A stretch of 64,000 nucleotides of DNA from Microvirga thermotolerans (GTDB lineage Bacteria > Pseudomonadota > Alphaproteobacteria > Rhizobiales > Beijerinckiaceae): contig NZ_CP045423.1 of assembly GCF_009363855.1 (NCBI RefSeq), forward strand, positions 1,332,001-1,396,000. The letters run 5' to 3'. The notes under the pieces were generated by a model. It saw nothing but the letters and a program-made list of their open reading frames with translations, had not been told where the DNA came from and searched no databases. The position numbers were made by a program, and so were the translations under genes. Every line of letters starts with the position of its first letter. Within the stretch, counting starts at the first letter, position 1. Shown piece by piece: positions 25,209-33,336 of the stretch.

Positions 25209-27155
25209 TCAGCCTTTCGCGCGGAGGCCGCGCAGCTTGTCGGCGAGTTCGGTCCAGCGATAGGGCTTGCTGATGAAGGAGGCTCCTTCCGGCAGCCCCT
25301 GCGTCGGGAGGGTGGAGACGGGATAGCCGGACGCCAGCAGGATCTTCACGTCCGGCCGCAGGCGCCGGGTCTCCTTGGCAAGTTCGAGGCCGCTCATGCC
25401 CCGCGGCATGACCACGTCCGAGAACAGGACGTCGATATGCGCATCCCCCTTCAGCACGTCGAGAGCCGCGATCGCGTCCGTGGCGGTCAGGACCTCGTAG
25501 CCGAGGCTGTCGAAGATCTCGCTCGCGATCTCGAGCACCTCCGGCTCGTCCTCGACGATCAGGACGGTGCCGGCGGTCTCTCTGATCTCCCGTTCGTCCG
25601 TCGTCTCTTCCTGCCGCTCCTCGTCGCTCTCCTGGGCGGGAAGCAGCATGACGACCGTCGTGCCTTTCCCGAGCGCGGTGTCGATCTCGATATGGCCCCC
25701 CGACTGCTTCACGAAGCCGTAGACCATGGACAGGCCGAGGCCCGTGCCCTTGCCGACCTCCTTCGTGGTGAAGAAGGGTTCGAAGGCGCGGGCGGCGTCC
25801 TCGGGCGCCATGCCGGATCCCGTGTCCGACACGGAGATCTCCACATAGTCGCCCGGCTTCATCTGTTTTCTCTGGCCGTCCTCTTCTCGAATGACGACGT
25901 TCCGGGTCTGGATCCTCAAGGAGCCGCCGTCGGTCATCGCGTCGCGGGCATTGATGACGAGGTTGAGCAGGGCCGTCTCGAACTGCGGGCCGTCGATGCT
26001 CGCCGCACGGAGGCGCGGGTCGAGGACGATCTGGAAGTCGACGGTCTCGCCGCAGGCCCGGCGCAGCACGGGCTCGAACCCCCTGACGAGGTTGTTCGGG
26101 TTGTTGATCTCGGGCTGCAGCGGCTGCCGGCGGGAGAACGCGAGCAGCTGCTGCGTGAGCTTGGCGCCCCGGTCGGCGGCGCGCTGCGCGCTTTCGATGA
26201 GACGAATGTCGCGCGGGTCGCGGGCGCTCCGGGTGAGCAGGTCCAGGTTGTTGACGATGATGGTCAGGAGATTGTTGAAGTCGTGGGCGATGCCGCCCGT
26301 GAGCTGGCCGACCGCCTCCATCTTCTGCGACTGGAACAGGGCCTCCCGCGCCTGGGCGAGGGCCTCCTGCGCCTTCTTGCGCTCGGTGATGTCGCGGGTG
26401 ATCTTGGCGAAGCCGATCAGGGTTCCCGTGTCGTCGTGGATGGCGTCGAGAACCACATGGGCCCAGAAGCGGGTGCCGTCCTTGCGCACCCGCCAGCCCT
26501 CGCCCTCGAACTTGCCCTGCTCGCGCGCGGTGCGCAGGGCGCGGGCGGGCAGCCCCGTCGCGCGGTCCTCCTCCGTGTAGAAGCGGGAGAAGTGCTCGCC
26601 GATGACTTCGTCCTCGTTGTAGCCCTTGAAGCGCTGCGCCCCGGCGTTCCAGTTGGTGATGAAGCCGTCCGGGTCGAGCATGTAGATGGCGTAGTCGGTC
26701 ACGCCCTTCACGAGCATCCGGAACCGCTGCTCGCTCAGCCTGAGCGCGTCCTCGGCTTTCTTCCGCTCGGAGACGTCCCGCGTGATCTTGGCGAAGCCGA
26801 GGATGGTGCCGTCGGCGGCGCGGATGGCGTCGATGACCACATGGGCCCAGAATCGGGTGCCGTCCTTGCGCACCCGCCAGCCCTCGCCCTCGAACTTGCC
26901 CTGCTCGCGCGCGGTGCGCAGGGCGCGGGCGGGCAGCCCCGTCGCGCGGTCCTCCTCCGTGTAGAAGCGGGAGAAGTGCTCGCCGATGATCTCGTCCTCG
27001 GTATAGCCCTTGAAGCGCTGCGCCCCGGTGTTCCAGCTCACGATGAAGCCGTCCGCGTTGAGCATGTAGATGGCGTAGTCCGTGATGGACGCGAGAAGAA
27101 GCTGCAGCTGCCCCTCGTCCCGCGCTGCGACCCGTTCTTTCGTTATAGAGTTCAT
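25209..27155 (-). CDS. Hybrid sensor histidine kinase with two near-identical PAS domains
   Basis: 648 residues: two PAS/PAC units (~residues 20-135 and ~148-263), a HisKA dimerisation domain with phospho-acceptor His in GGIAHDFNNLLT, an HATPase domain (NLVINARDAM, DTGSGM, GKGTGLGLSMVYG), and a C-terminal receiver (VLIVEDEPEV, DVLFSDVVMP with the phospho-Asp, and FISKPY). No membrane segments, so it is cytoplasmic and senses an internal signal. The PAS units share YTEEDRATGLPARALRTARE and WAHVV almost unchanged and arose by a 128-codon tandem duplication. ATG at 27155. No partner response regulator lies nearby. Confidence 0.93.
   Translation of the reverse strand: MNSITKERVAARDEGQLQLLLASITDYAIYMLNADGFIVSWNTGAQRFKGYTEDEIIGEHFSRFYTEEDRATGLPARALRTAREQGKFEGEGWRVRKDGTRFWAHVVIDAIRAADGTILGFAKITRDVSERKKAEDALRLSEQRFRMLVKGVTDYAIYMLDPDGFITNWNAGAQRFKGYNEDEVIGEHFSRFYTEEDRATGLPARALRTAREQGKFEGEGWRVRKDGTRFWAHVVLDAIHDDTGTLIGFAKITRDITERKKAQEALAQAREALFQSQKMEAVGQLTGGIAHDFNNLLTIIVNNLDLLTRSARDPRDIRLIESAQRAADRGAKLTQQLLAFSRRQPLQPEINNPNNLVRGFEPVLRRACGETVDFQIVLDPRLRAASIDGPQFETALLNLVINARDAMTDGGSLRIQTRNVVIREEDGQRKQMKPGDYVEISVSDTGSGMAPEDAARAFEPFFTTKEVGKGTGLGLSMVYGFVKQSGGHIEIDTALGKGTTVVMLLPAQESDEERQEETTDEREIRETAGTVLIVEDEPEVLEIASEIFDSLGYEVLTATDAIAALDVLKGDAHIDVLFSDVVMPRGMSGLELAKETRRLRPDVKILLASGYPVSTLPTQGLPEGASFISKPYRWTELADKLRGLRAKG
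26452..26605. repeat. Direct repeat copy 1 within histidine kinase (second PAS domain)
   Basis: About 154 bases that recur 384 bases away at 26836-26989 with one mismatch visible (G/T at 26469 versus 26853); the 136 bases from 26470 to 26605 match completely by eye. It encodes the C-terminal half of the PAS core. See the duplication finding. Confidence 0.85.
26836..26989. repeat. Direct repeat copy 2 within histidine kinase (first PAS domain)
   Basis: Partner of the copy at 26452-26605, offset by 384 bases (128 codons), so the reading frame is preserved. Flanking PAS sequence has diverged more, which suggests recent gene conversion limited to this block or strong constraint. Confidence 0.85.
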
Positions 27156-27263
27156 CGAGGCCGTCCGATCCCGCTACCAGTCCATCTGTCTTCTCGACGC
27201 GCAGGGTTCAGTCGAAAGGTAACGCGATCGTGAAGCAAGCGTTCCTGCGCCCCGGCCGATGGC

Positions 27264-28142
27264 TCAAATCCGCTCATCGGCTCCGCCGGGGAAAGGAAAG
27301 CCGATCCAGTCCGGCTTGTCCAGGGTGACGGGGATCCCGCCGGCCCTGATCGTCTCGCCTGCGGCGAGGGCTTCCGCCGCCCTGTCGAGGCGGATCATGA
27401 GGAGGCCGCGCCCCCGCGCGCCCGTGCCCGCCTTGCCGAGGAGCTTCTCCCCGGCCGTCACCTCGGCCCCGGCCTCCGCGGCGAAGCCGCCCTCGTAGAC
27501 CGCGGGGACGATTCGGGTCCGCGCCGTGCCCCGGTGCTGCATGCGGGAGACGACCTCCTGGCCCACATAGCAGCCCTTGTCGAAATCCACCCCGTGGAGC
27601 TGGTCCATGAGGGCCTCGTGGGGGAAGGCCTCGCCGAACAGGAAGTCCCGCCCGCCCTCTGGCACGCCGAGGGCGATGCGGCGGGCGTGGTAGTCCTCCG
27701 GCGGCACCGTCGCGAATTCCGCCGCGTCCTCGGCCGCCACGACGCCCCGCCAGCCCAGGGCGGGAAGGCGCGGATCCTCGCAGATCAGGCCCGCCTCGTC
27801 CGCGGGCGGCGGCGCGTCCCACCCGGCCACCACGGCGAGGGCGTCCGACTTGTCCTCGATGAGGACCCTGGCCCGGAGCCGGTAGAAGGCGAGGCGCTTG
27901 GCGAGGTCGGGGGCGAAGACCTTCGTCACGTCGAGGAAATAGCCGCCGCCGATCTCCTGCGGCGCCTCGAAGACGATGAAGTCGAACAGGATCTTGCCCT
28001 GCGGCGTCAGCAGCGCCCCGAGCCGCGCCCGCCGCGGGGAGACGCGGTCCATGTCGCAGGTGAGGAGGCCGTCGAGGAAGGTCCTGGCGTCCTCCCCCGA
28101 AACCTTGACCACGCCCCTGTCGGGGAGATGCGCTGACGGCAT
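27264..28142 (-). CDS. ygfZ: YgfZ/GcvT-family folate-binding protein
   Basis: 292 residues. The defining YgfZ motif KGCYVGQEVVSRMQHRG is near residue 195, with an upstream LDGLLTCDM segment and a C-terminal barrel. YgfZ uses tetrahydrofolate to help maintain Fe-S proteins such as MiaB. ATG at 28142. It is divergent from dihydroorotase with an 86-base gap. Confidence 0.9.
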   Translation of the reverse strand: MPSAHLPDRGVVKVSGEDARTFLDGLLTCDMDRVSPRRARLGALLTPQGKILFDFIVFEAPQEIGGGYFLDVTKVFAPDLAKRLAFYRLRARVLIEDKSDALAVVAGWDAPPPADEAGLICEDPRLPALGWRGVVAAEDAAEFATVPPEDYHARRIALGVPEGGRDFLFGEAFPHEALMDQLHGVDFDKGCYVGQEVVSRMQHRGTARTRIVPAVYEGGFAAEAGAEVTAGEKLLGKAGTGARGRGLLMIRLDRAAEALAAGETIRAGGIPVTLDKPDWIGFPFPGGADERI

Positions 28143-28228
28143 GTGCGACTCCGGCGATCTTGTCCTGTTGCTCTCGCGAGAAGCGTGACATATGCCCGGT
28201 CGGCACCAGCCTCAAGGGATGAAAGCCC

Positions 28229-29563
28229 ATGCCCCAGACCTTCGACCTGATTCTCAAGGGCGGCACCGTCGTGAACCACGACGGGCGCGCGGAGCGCGAC
28301 GTGGGCGTCCGGGACGGCACCATCGCGGCGATCGGCGACCTGTCGCGGGCCTCGGCGGGGCGGACGGTCGACTGCACGGGGCTGCACATCCTGCCCGGGG
28401 TCATCGACACCCAGGTGCATTTCCGCGAGCCGGGGCTCGACCACAAGGAGGACCTGGAATCCGGCTCCCGCGCCGCTGTGATGGGCGGCGTCACGGCCGT
28501 GTTCGAGATGCCCAACACCGACCCGCAGACCACGACGCCCGAGGCGCTGGCGGACAAGATCGCCCGCGCCCGCGGGCGGATGCACTGCGACTTCGCCTTC
28601 TGGGTCGGCGGCACGCACGAGAACGCCCGGCACGTGGCGGAGCTCGAGCGCCTTCCGGGCGCTGCCGGAATCAAGGTGTTCATGGGCTCCTCCACCGGCT
28701 CGCTCCTCGTCGAGGACGACGAGGGCATCGCCGAGATCCTGCGCCGCACCCGCCGCCGCGCCGCCTTCCATTCCGAGGACGAGGCCATGCTGCGGGCCCG
28801 TAAGGACCTGCGGGTCGAGGGCGACCCGCGCTCCCATCCCGTGTGGCGCTCGGCCGAGGTGGCGCTCGCCTGCACCCGGCGGCTGGTGCGCATCGCGCAG
28901 GAGACCGGCGCCCGGATCCACGTCCTCCACGTCACCACGGCGGAGGAGATGGCGCTCCTGAGGGACTGCAAGGACCGCGTCTCGGTGGAGGTGACGCCGC
29001 ACCATCTCACCCTCGTCGCCCCGGACGCCTACGAGCGTCTCGGAACCTATGTGCAGATGAACCCGCCCGTGCGCGACGAATTCCACCGCGCGGCCCTCTG
29101 GCAGGGCCTGGACGAGGGCATCGCCGACATCCTCGGCTCCGATCACGCGCCGCATACGCGCGAGGAGAAGGACAGGACCTATCCGAACACGCCCTCGGGC
29201 ATGACCGGCGTGCAGACCCTCGTTCCCATCATGCTCGATCACGTCAATGCGAGCCGTCTCACGCTCGAGCGCTTCGTCGACATGACCAGCGCCGGTCCCA
29301 AGCGCCTGTTCGGGATTGCCCGCAAGGGCCGCATCGCCGTGGGCTACGATGCGGATTTCACCGTGGTCGACCTCAAGCGCCGCGAGACGATCACCAACGG
29401 CTGGATCGCCTCGAAATGCGGCTGGACGCCCTATGACGGCGTCACGGTCACGGGCTGGCCCATCGGCACGGTCGTGCGCGGCAACGTGGTGATGTGGGAC
29501 GGCGACCTGGCGGCGCCGTCGCAGGGCGACGCCGTGCGCTTCGAGGAGACGCTGGGCGGGTAG
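28229..29563 (+). CDS. pyrC: Dihydroorotase (class I type)
   Basis: 444-residue amidohydrolase that cyclises carbamoyl-aspartate to dihydroorotate in pyrimidine synthesis. Metal-binding motif is DTQVHFREPGLDHKEDLESGS, followed by EMPNTDPQTT, GIKVFMGSSTG (carbamylated Lys expected), FHSEDE, VTPHHLTL and the catalytic SDHAPHTREEK. Length and DTQVHFREPG favour the long class I dihydroorotase rather than E. coli-type PyrC. No aspartate transcarbamoylase gene is adjacent. Confidence 0.92.
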   Translation: MPQTFDLILKGGTVVNHDGRAERDVGVRDGTIAAIGDLSRASAGRTVDCTGLHILPGVIDTQVHFREPGLDHKEDLESGSRAAVMGGVTAVFEMPNTDPQTTTPEALADKIARARGRMHCDFAFWVGGTHENARHVAELERLPGAAGIKVFMGSSTGSLLVEDDEGIAEILRRTRRRAAFHSEDEAMLRARKDLRVEGDPRSHPVWRSAEVALACTRRLVRIAQETGARIHVLHVTTAEEMALLRDCKDRVSVEVTPHHLTLVAPDAYERLGTYVQMNPPVRDEFHRAALWQGLDEGIADILGSDHAPHTREEKDRTYPNTPSGMTGVQTLVPIMLDHVNASRLTLERFVDMTSAGPKRLFGIARKGRIAVGYDADFTVVDLKRRETITNGWIASKCGWTPYDGVTVTGWPIGTVVRGNVVMWDGDLAAPSQGDAVRFEETLGG

Positions 29564-29644
29564 GGCCCGTCCGCGCGGCATTGCGGTTTCGGCCCCGGGC
29601 GGAGAAGGAGGAGCATCGCTGCGGCGTCACGGCGGGGCGAGCAC

Positions 29645-30463
29645 TCACGTCGTGCGGTTCGGCGGCAGGCTCACCGGCTTCAGCACCTCGCGCGCGGCTT
29701 CCGCGAAGGCGCGCATCACCTCCGGGCCGTAGGGGTTGTCGAGCACGATGGTGCGGAAGAGCTCGTCCGTGTCGTGCCGGACCATCTCCACCATGCGCTG
29801 GAGGTGATTGAACGATGCCGTCGTCAGGTCGAGGCGCGGCAGCTGCATCGCCGCCGTCACGCGGCCGAGGAGATGGGTGAGACCCTGCACGTAGGCCATC
29901 TGCCGGTCGTGCTCGTCGGCGCCGGTGCGGATCACGTCGAGGCGGAGGCGGCGGCGCAGGAAACGGGCGACGCTCAGGCTCCGTGCCGATTCCCCGGCAC
30001 AGACCGCGATGCGAAGCCCCGCGATTCCGTCGCGGCCGCTCTGCGGCCCGAAGAGGGGATGGGTGCCCACCGCATGGACCGTTGCGGGAAGCTCCTCCCG
30101 CAGGATCGCGAGAGGCTCGGTCTTCACGGAGCACACGTCGATCACGAGGGCGCCGGGGCGCAGATGCGCCGCCATCGCCCGCGCGACGGCGCGAAGGCTG
30201 CCCAGCGGCACGGCGAGGACCACGATGTCCTGCCCGGCGGCGGTGGCGAGATCCACGGCCTCGACGTCCCACCGGGCGCAGACCGCGCGAAGGTCGCGGC
30301 GGGTGTCGTGGATGCGGATGTCGAAGAACGGTCGCAGATGCGGAATGCAGAACTCGCCGAAGGCGCCGACGCCGACAAGGGCGAGGCTGCGCCGTCGCGC
30401 CGGCGGGCCGGCATGCTCGAGGGACAGGCAGGAGGGGGAGGGGACTAATGGCTGCGTGCTCAT
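29645..30463 (-). CDS. Prephenate/arogenate dehydrogenase (TyrA family)
   Basis: 272 residues. NAD(P)-binding GVGAFGEF near residue 31, the central VPLGSLRAVARAMAAHLRPGALVIDVCSVKTEP and the TyrA active-site region VHAVGTHPLFGPQSG, then a helical dimerisation domain with DEHDRQMAYVQGLTHLLGR. It would oxidatively decarboxylate prephenate or arogenate toward tyrosine. No chorismate mutase or ACT domain is fused. Upstream lies a leader peptide with Phe and Tyr codons and a terminator hairpin, so it is probably regulated by transcription attenuation, which independently supports an aromatic amino acid role. Confidence 0.88.
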   Translation of the reverse strand: MSTQPLVPSPSCLSLEHAGPPARRRSLALVGVGAFGEFCIPHLRPFFDIRIHDTRRDLRAVCARWDVEAVDLATAAGQDIVVLAVPLGSLRAVARAMAAHLRPGALVIDVCSVKTEPLAILREELPATVHAVGTHPLFGPQSGRDGIAGLRIAVCAGESARSLSVARFLRRRLRLDVIRTGADEHDRQMAYVQGLTHLLGRVTAAMQLPRLDLTTASFNHLQRMVEMVRHDTDELFRTIVLDNPYGPEVMRAFAEAAREVLKPVSLPPNRTT

Positions 30464-30507
30464 GCGGTTCTCGGAGGCTTCGTCCGCCGCAGGGCACCGC
30501 TGAAATG

Positions 30508-30528
30508 AAAACGCCGCCGAGCGGCGGC
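30508..30528 (-). terminator. Attenuator terminator in the TyrA-family leader
   Basis: On the minus strand GCCGCC-GCTC-GGCGGC is a perfect 6-bp GC stem followed by GTTTTC, 44 bases before the TyrA-family start. The 5' half of this stem can pair instead with GAGCGGCAC, just after the leader peptide stop (complement of 30555-30563), giving an antiterminator. That upstream segment can alternatively pair with CGACCCTGCC inside the leader ORF (complement of 30598-30607). Confidence 0.75.
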
Positions 30529-30563
30529 ACCATTTCGACGAAATCGATCGACCCGTGCCGCTC

Positions 30564-30614
30564 CTATGGGGAGGGCCGGTAATAGGAAAAGGCGAAGGGC
30601 AGGGTCGCGATCAT
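30564..30614 (-). CDS. Leader peptide of TyrA-family attenuator
   Basis: A 16-codon ORF encoding MIATLPFAFSYYRPSP, with a GGAAGA ribosome binding site 8 bases before ATG. It contains two Phe and two adjacent Tyr codons just upstream of a mutually exclusive hairpin set and a terminator, the layout of classical ribosome-mediated attenuators. Ribosome stalling at Tyr/Phe codons would cover the first pairing segment, allow the antiterminator and turn on the downstream dehydrogenase gene. Identified from sequence logic alone. Confidence 0.75.
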   Translation of the reverse strand: MIATLPFAFSYYRPSP

Positions 30615-30756
30615 GCGGGCGATCTTCCGCAAATCGCGCGCCGGGTCAAGCACCCTGCGCTCGGGTTTCCGCGAGGTCCGGCCCGCGGACCGGCGATGCG
30701 TTCCGGAAAGTCAGGGGCGACCGGTGAGGATAAGCATGCGGGCAGGCGCCGGGTCT

Positions 30757-31014
30757 TCAGTGCTTCAGCGCCATGGAGAAGCCGCCGCTGCGGATCTTGT
30801 CCGGCAGCCCGGCGGCGTACTCGGCCACCGCCTCCTCGCCATAGGTCGCGACGAGCTCCGCGAAGGCCGCGAAAAGGGCGGCCTGCGCCATGCAGTCGCC
30901 GTCAAGGCCGTCGAGCTCGGCCTCGGCGAAAGCTTCGGTCACGTAGCTCAGGGCGGCCTGCTTGATGGCGCTGAGTTCCGGCAGGTCGGGGAGAAGGACG
31001 TCGTTGTCGTTCAT
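30757..31014 (-). CDS. Hypothetical small acidic protein
   Basis: 85 residues, not recognised. Acidic and helical (MNDNDVLLPDLPELSAIKQAALSYVTEAFAEAE, AALFAAFAELVATYGEEAVAEYAAGLPDKIRSGGF). ATG at 31014 chosen because the longer upstream frame is unlike a protein. Transcribed toward the TyrA-family leader. The segment from 30615 to 30756 between them holds the presumed leader promoter, with TTGACC on the minus strand at 30649-30644. Confidence 0.6.
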   Translation of the reverse strand: MNDNDVLLPDLPELSAIKQAALSYVTEAFAEAELDGLDGDCMAQAALFAAFAELVATYGEEAVAEYAAGLPDKIRSGGFSMALKH

Positions 31015-31143
31015 GATCCAGGCCCCATCGCGGGGCGGCGCGTGTTCGGTTGACCCGAATGTAGTGAGCGCGCCGGCCCACCGCCACCTTCTCCTTGCGA
31101 AGAGGTTAACGCGAGAGGGCATTCACCGAAAAATGTGGATAAA

Positions 31144-31686
31144 TCACCCGCCGTACCGGCTGGAGATGGTCCGCGCGAGGGTCTCTCCCTCCCGGAGGTA
31201 GCGGTTCGAGGCCTCCTGGGCCGAGGCGGTGCAGATCCGGTAGGTCAGGGCATAGGCCTGGTAGCCCTTGTTGTAGGCGCCCGCGAGCCGCTCGCGCCGC
31301 CCGGGGGTGGTTCCCTCCGCATCGAGCAGGGCCTGCATGCGGGCCTGCCACTCGGGGCCGTCCGGCGCGGCGCAGAGCGGCCGCAGGAGGGCGAGCGAAC
31401 CCATGATCTCGGCGAGGCGCAGGAGCTCCTTCTCGTAGGGGGCGGGGGGCGGCTCCACCGGCGGCGCGGGTTCCGCCTTCTGCTCCTTCTCCTTGGGAGC
31501 GGAGGGGCGCTGGGGCTGAGGCTGCGGCTGCGCGGGCGCGCGCCGCGGCGCGGGCCGGTACTGGGGCGCGGGCACCTGCGGCTGGGGCTGCGGCGGAACG
31601 CCGAACAGGCGCTCGAAGAAGCTCTGCGCGCCCGCGGGCTCCATCGCGGCGAGGAGGATCGCTCCGGCCGCGAGGCCGCGCCTCAT
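31144..31686 (-). CDS. TIGR02301 family secreted protein
   Basis: 180 residues: signal peptide (MRRGLAAGAILLAAMEPAGAQS), a long Pro/Gln/Ala-rich linker (residues ~30-85), and a conserved helical domain (LRLAEIMGSLALLRPLCAAPDGPEWQARMQALLDAEG... YNKGYQAYALTYRICTASAQEASNRYLREGETLARTI) recognised as TIGR02301, a rhizobial family of unknown function. Its ATG overlaps the NUDIX stop by ATGA. Confidence 0.85.
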   Translation of the reverse strand: MRRGLAAGAILLAAMEPAGAQSFFERLFGVPPQPQPQVPAPQYRPAPRRAPAQPQPQPQRPSAPKEKEQKAEPAPPVEPPPAPYEKELLRLAEIMGSLALLRPLCAAPDGPEWQARMQALLDAEGTTPGRRERLAGAYNKGYQAYALTYRICTASAQEASNRYLREGETLARTISSRYGG

Positions 31687-32132
31687 GGCTCCGCCTCCAG
31701 GCGCCCGAGGGCGAAGGCCCGCTCCAGCACGGCTTCCAGGCCCGGCGTCATGGGCAGACCGACGATGTCCCGTTCCGTGACCCAACGGATTTCCTTTGCT
31801 TCGGGGCCTGTCCGAGGCTCGCCGGAAACCCAGCGCGCTGCGTGGGCGGCGATGACGACATGGTGTCTTACACGGCCTTCCGCATCCCGTTCAATGAATT
31901 CGACGGGCGCGATCGGGCCGAGCAGCTTGGCCTCAACCCCGACCTCCTCGCGAAGTTCCCGCAGGGCCGCCTCGGCCAGGGTCTCGCCGATCTCCACCCG
32001 GCCGCCGGGCAGGGAGAAGAGACCCTCGGCGGGCGGCCTGCCGCGGGCCGCCAGGAGCACCCGCCCCTCCCGCAGCACGGCGACGGAGGCGGCGAGGACG
32101 GGGCGCGTCGGGTAGAGGCGGGATTCGGTCAT
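31683..32132 (-). CDS. NUDIX hydrolase
   Basis: 149 residues. The NUDIX box is GGRVEIGETLAEAALRELREEVG, with all catalytic glutamates in place. The protein likely hydrolyses a nucleoside diphosphate derivative (MutT-like ADP-ribose or dNTP), substrate undetermined. Translationally coupled on both sides: its ATG overlaps the HTH-citrate synthase stop and its stop overlaps the TIGR02301 start. Confidence 0.9.
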   Translation of the reverse strand: MTESRLYPTRPVLAASVAVLREGRVLLAARGRPPAEGLFSLPGGRVEIGETLAEAALRELREEVGVEAKLLGPIAPVEFIERDAEGRVRHHVVIAAHAARWVSGEPRTGPEAKEIRWVTERDIVGLPMTPGLEAVLERAFALGRLEAEP

Positions 32133-33262
32133 GGGTCCCGGCCCTCCTCCTCCGCCAGCACGTAGCGGGCCCGGGGGCGGATCAGGGTGGCCTGGCCGCG
32201 CTGCTCGATGGCGTGGGCGAGCCATCCGGCGGTCCGCCCCACCGCGAACAGCACGAAGGCTGCGCCGGCGGGAAGGCCGTAGGCGCGCTCCATCATCGCG
32301 AGCGCCATGTCGATGCTGGGCCGTTCCCCCGTCGCGCTTTCCACGGCGCGCAGGGTGGTCGCGTCCGAGGCGAGGAGGGGAGCGTCCTCCAGGAGCGCCT
32401 GCGCGCGGGGGTCCCCGTCCGGGTAGAGCCGGTGCCTGAAGCCCGGGGCGGGCGAGGTCCGCGGCGCCTCGAGGAAGTGCCTGACCCGCTCGATCATGCC
32501 GCCGTGGTGCGGGCCGCTCAGGGCGGCGAGCCCGGCGATGACCGCGTTGCGCAGGGTCGCGCCCGTGGAGGCGGTGACCCGCACGGCGAAGGCGGAGGAG
32601 CTGAGCTCGTGATCGGCGCTGAGCACCAGCGCCCGGCGGATCGGCTCGCAGGCGCGCGGAGCGCCCCAGGCCGCGGCGAGATGCCGGTGGATCGGCTCCG
32701 TGCCGGGATCGGCCCCGCTTCCCGCCGCCGCCACGAGGCGCAGGATCGTCGCCACCTCCGCCGCGCGGGTTTCCTTCGGCGCCGGCGCGGACAGGAGGCG
32801 GATCGCCTGGGCGACGAAGGCATGGGGCCCGAAGGCAGGGCCCGGCAGGTCCTTCGCGAGATCCTTCACGAGCGGGGAGGGCGAATCGAAGGCCTGAGGG
32901 TCGAGGCCGCCGATCAGGAGCAGGGCCGTCTCCTCCAGGGTCGCGGTCCGCGCCAGGGCGACGGCGTCCCGCTCCCGGTAGAAGAGGCGTCCGTCCTTGA
33001 TCCGGGCGATGCTCGTCTCCAGGACGGGAAGGCCCCAGTCCAGGGCCGTGGCAGCCGCCACGGCGGGACGGCGGAACCGTGCCTTGCGCTCCGCCAGCGC
33101 CTCCACGTCGTCGAGGGCGTAGAGCCTCTGGCGTGGGTCGTGAGGCGAAGCGAAGGAGCGGATCAGCCCCCGGCTCACATAGGCATAGAGGCTCGCCCGA
33201 CTGATGCCGAGGCGCCCGGCCGCATCGCCGGCGGAGGTGAGGTCGAGGGAGGGACGGTCCAT
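32129..33262 (-). CDS. Citrate synthase-family protein with N-terminal HTH
   Basis: 377 residues. Residues ~8-60 form a MerR-like DNA-binding head (AGDAAGRLGISRASLYAYVSRGLIRSFASPHDPRQRLYALDDVEALAERK). The rest is a short citrate synthase: SADHELSSSAFAVRVTAST, GPHHGGMIERV, GFRHRLYPDGDPRA, SIDMALAMMERAYGLP and RTAGWLAHAIEQ. The His/His/Asp catalytic positions appear conserved, so it may be active, or it may be a metabolite-sensing regulator. First gene of an operon with NUDIX and TIGR02301 genes; divergent from a second citrate synthase 74 bases away. Confidence 0.88.
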   Translation of the reverse strand: MDRPSLDLTSAGDAAGRLGISRASLYAYVSRGLIRSFASPHDPRQRLYALDDVEALAERKARFRRPAVAAATALDWGLPVLETSIARIKDGRLFYRERDAVALARTATLEETALLLIGGLDPQAFDSPSPLVKDLAKDLPGPAFGPHAFVAQAIRLLSAPAPKETRAAEVATILRLVAAAGSGADPGTEPIHRHLAAAWGAPRACEPIRRALVLSADHELSSSAFAVRVTASTGATLRNAVIAGLAALSGPHHGGMIERVRHFLEAPRTSPAPGFRHRLYPDGDPRAQALLEDAPLLASDATTLRAVESATGERPSIDMALAMMERAYGLPAGAAFVLFAVGRTAGWLAHAIEQRGQATLIRPRARYVLAEEEGRDP

Positions 33263-33265
33263 AGG

Positions 33266-33289
33266 TTGATATGTTGATTCAAGATTGAC
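33266..33289. promoter_or_regulatory. Three TTGA repeats between divergent citrate synthase genes
   Basis: TTGAT at 33266, TTGAT at 33274 and TTGAC at 33285 are direct repeats spaced 8 and 11 bases apart in the 74-base divergent promoter region; the middle one extends to TTGATTCAA, a near-palindrome. A plausible operator for the HTH-bearing citrate synthase that starts 4 bases away. Confidence 0.35.
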
Positions 33290-33336
33290 CCTTCCGCAAT
33301 CCCGGCGCGAAGCTCCCCCCGAAAAGGAGATGCCTC

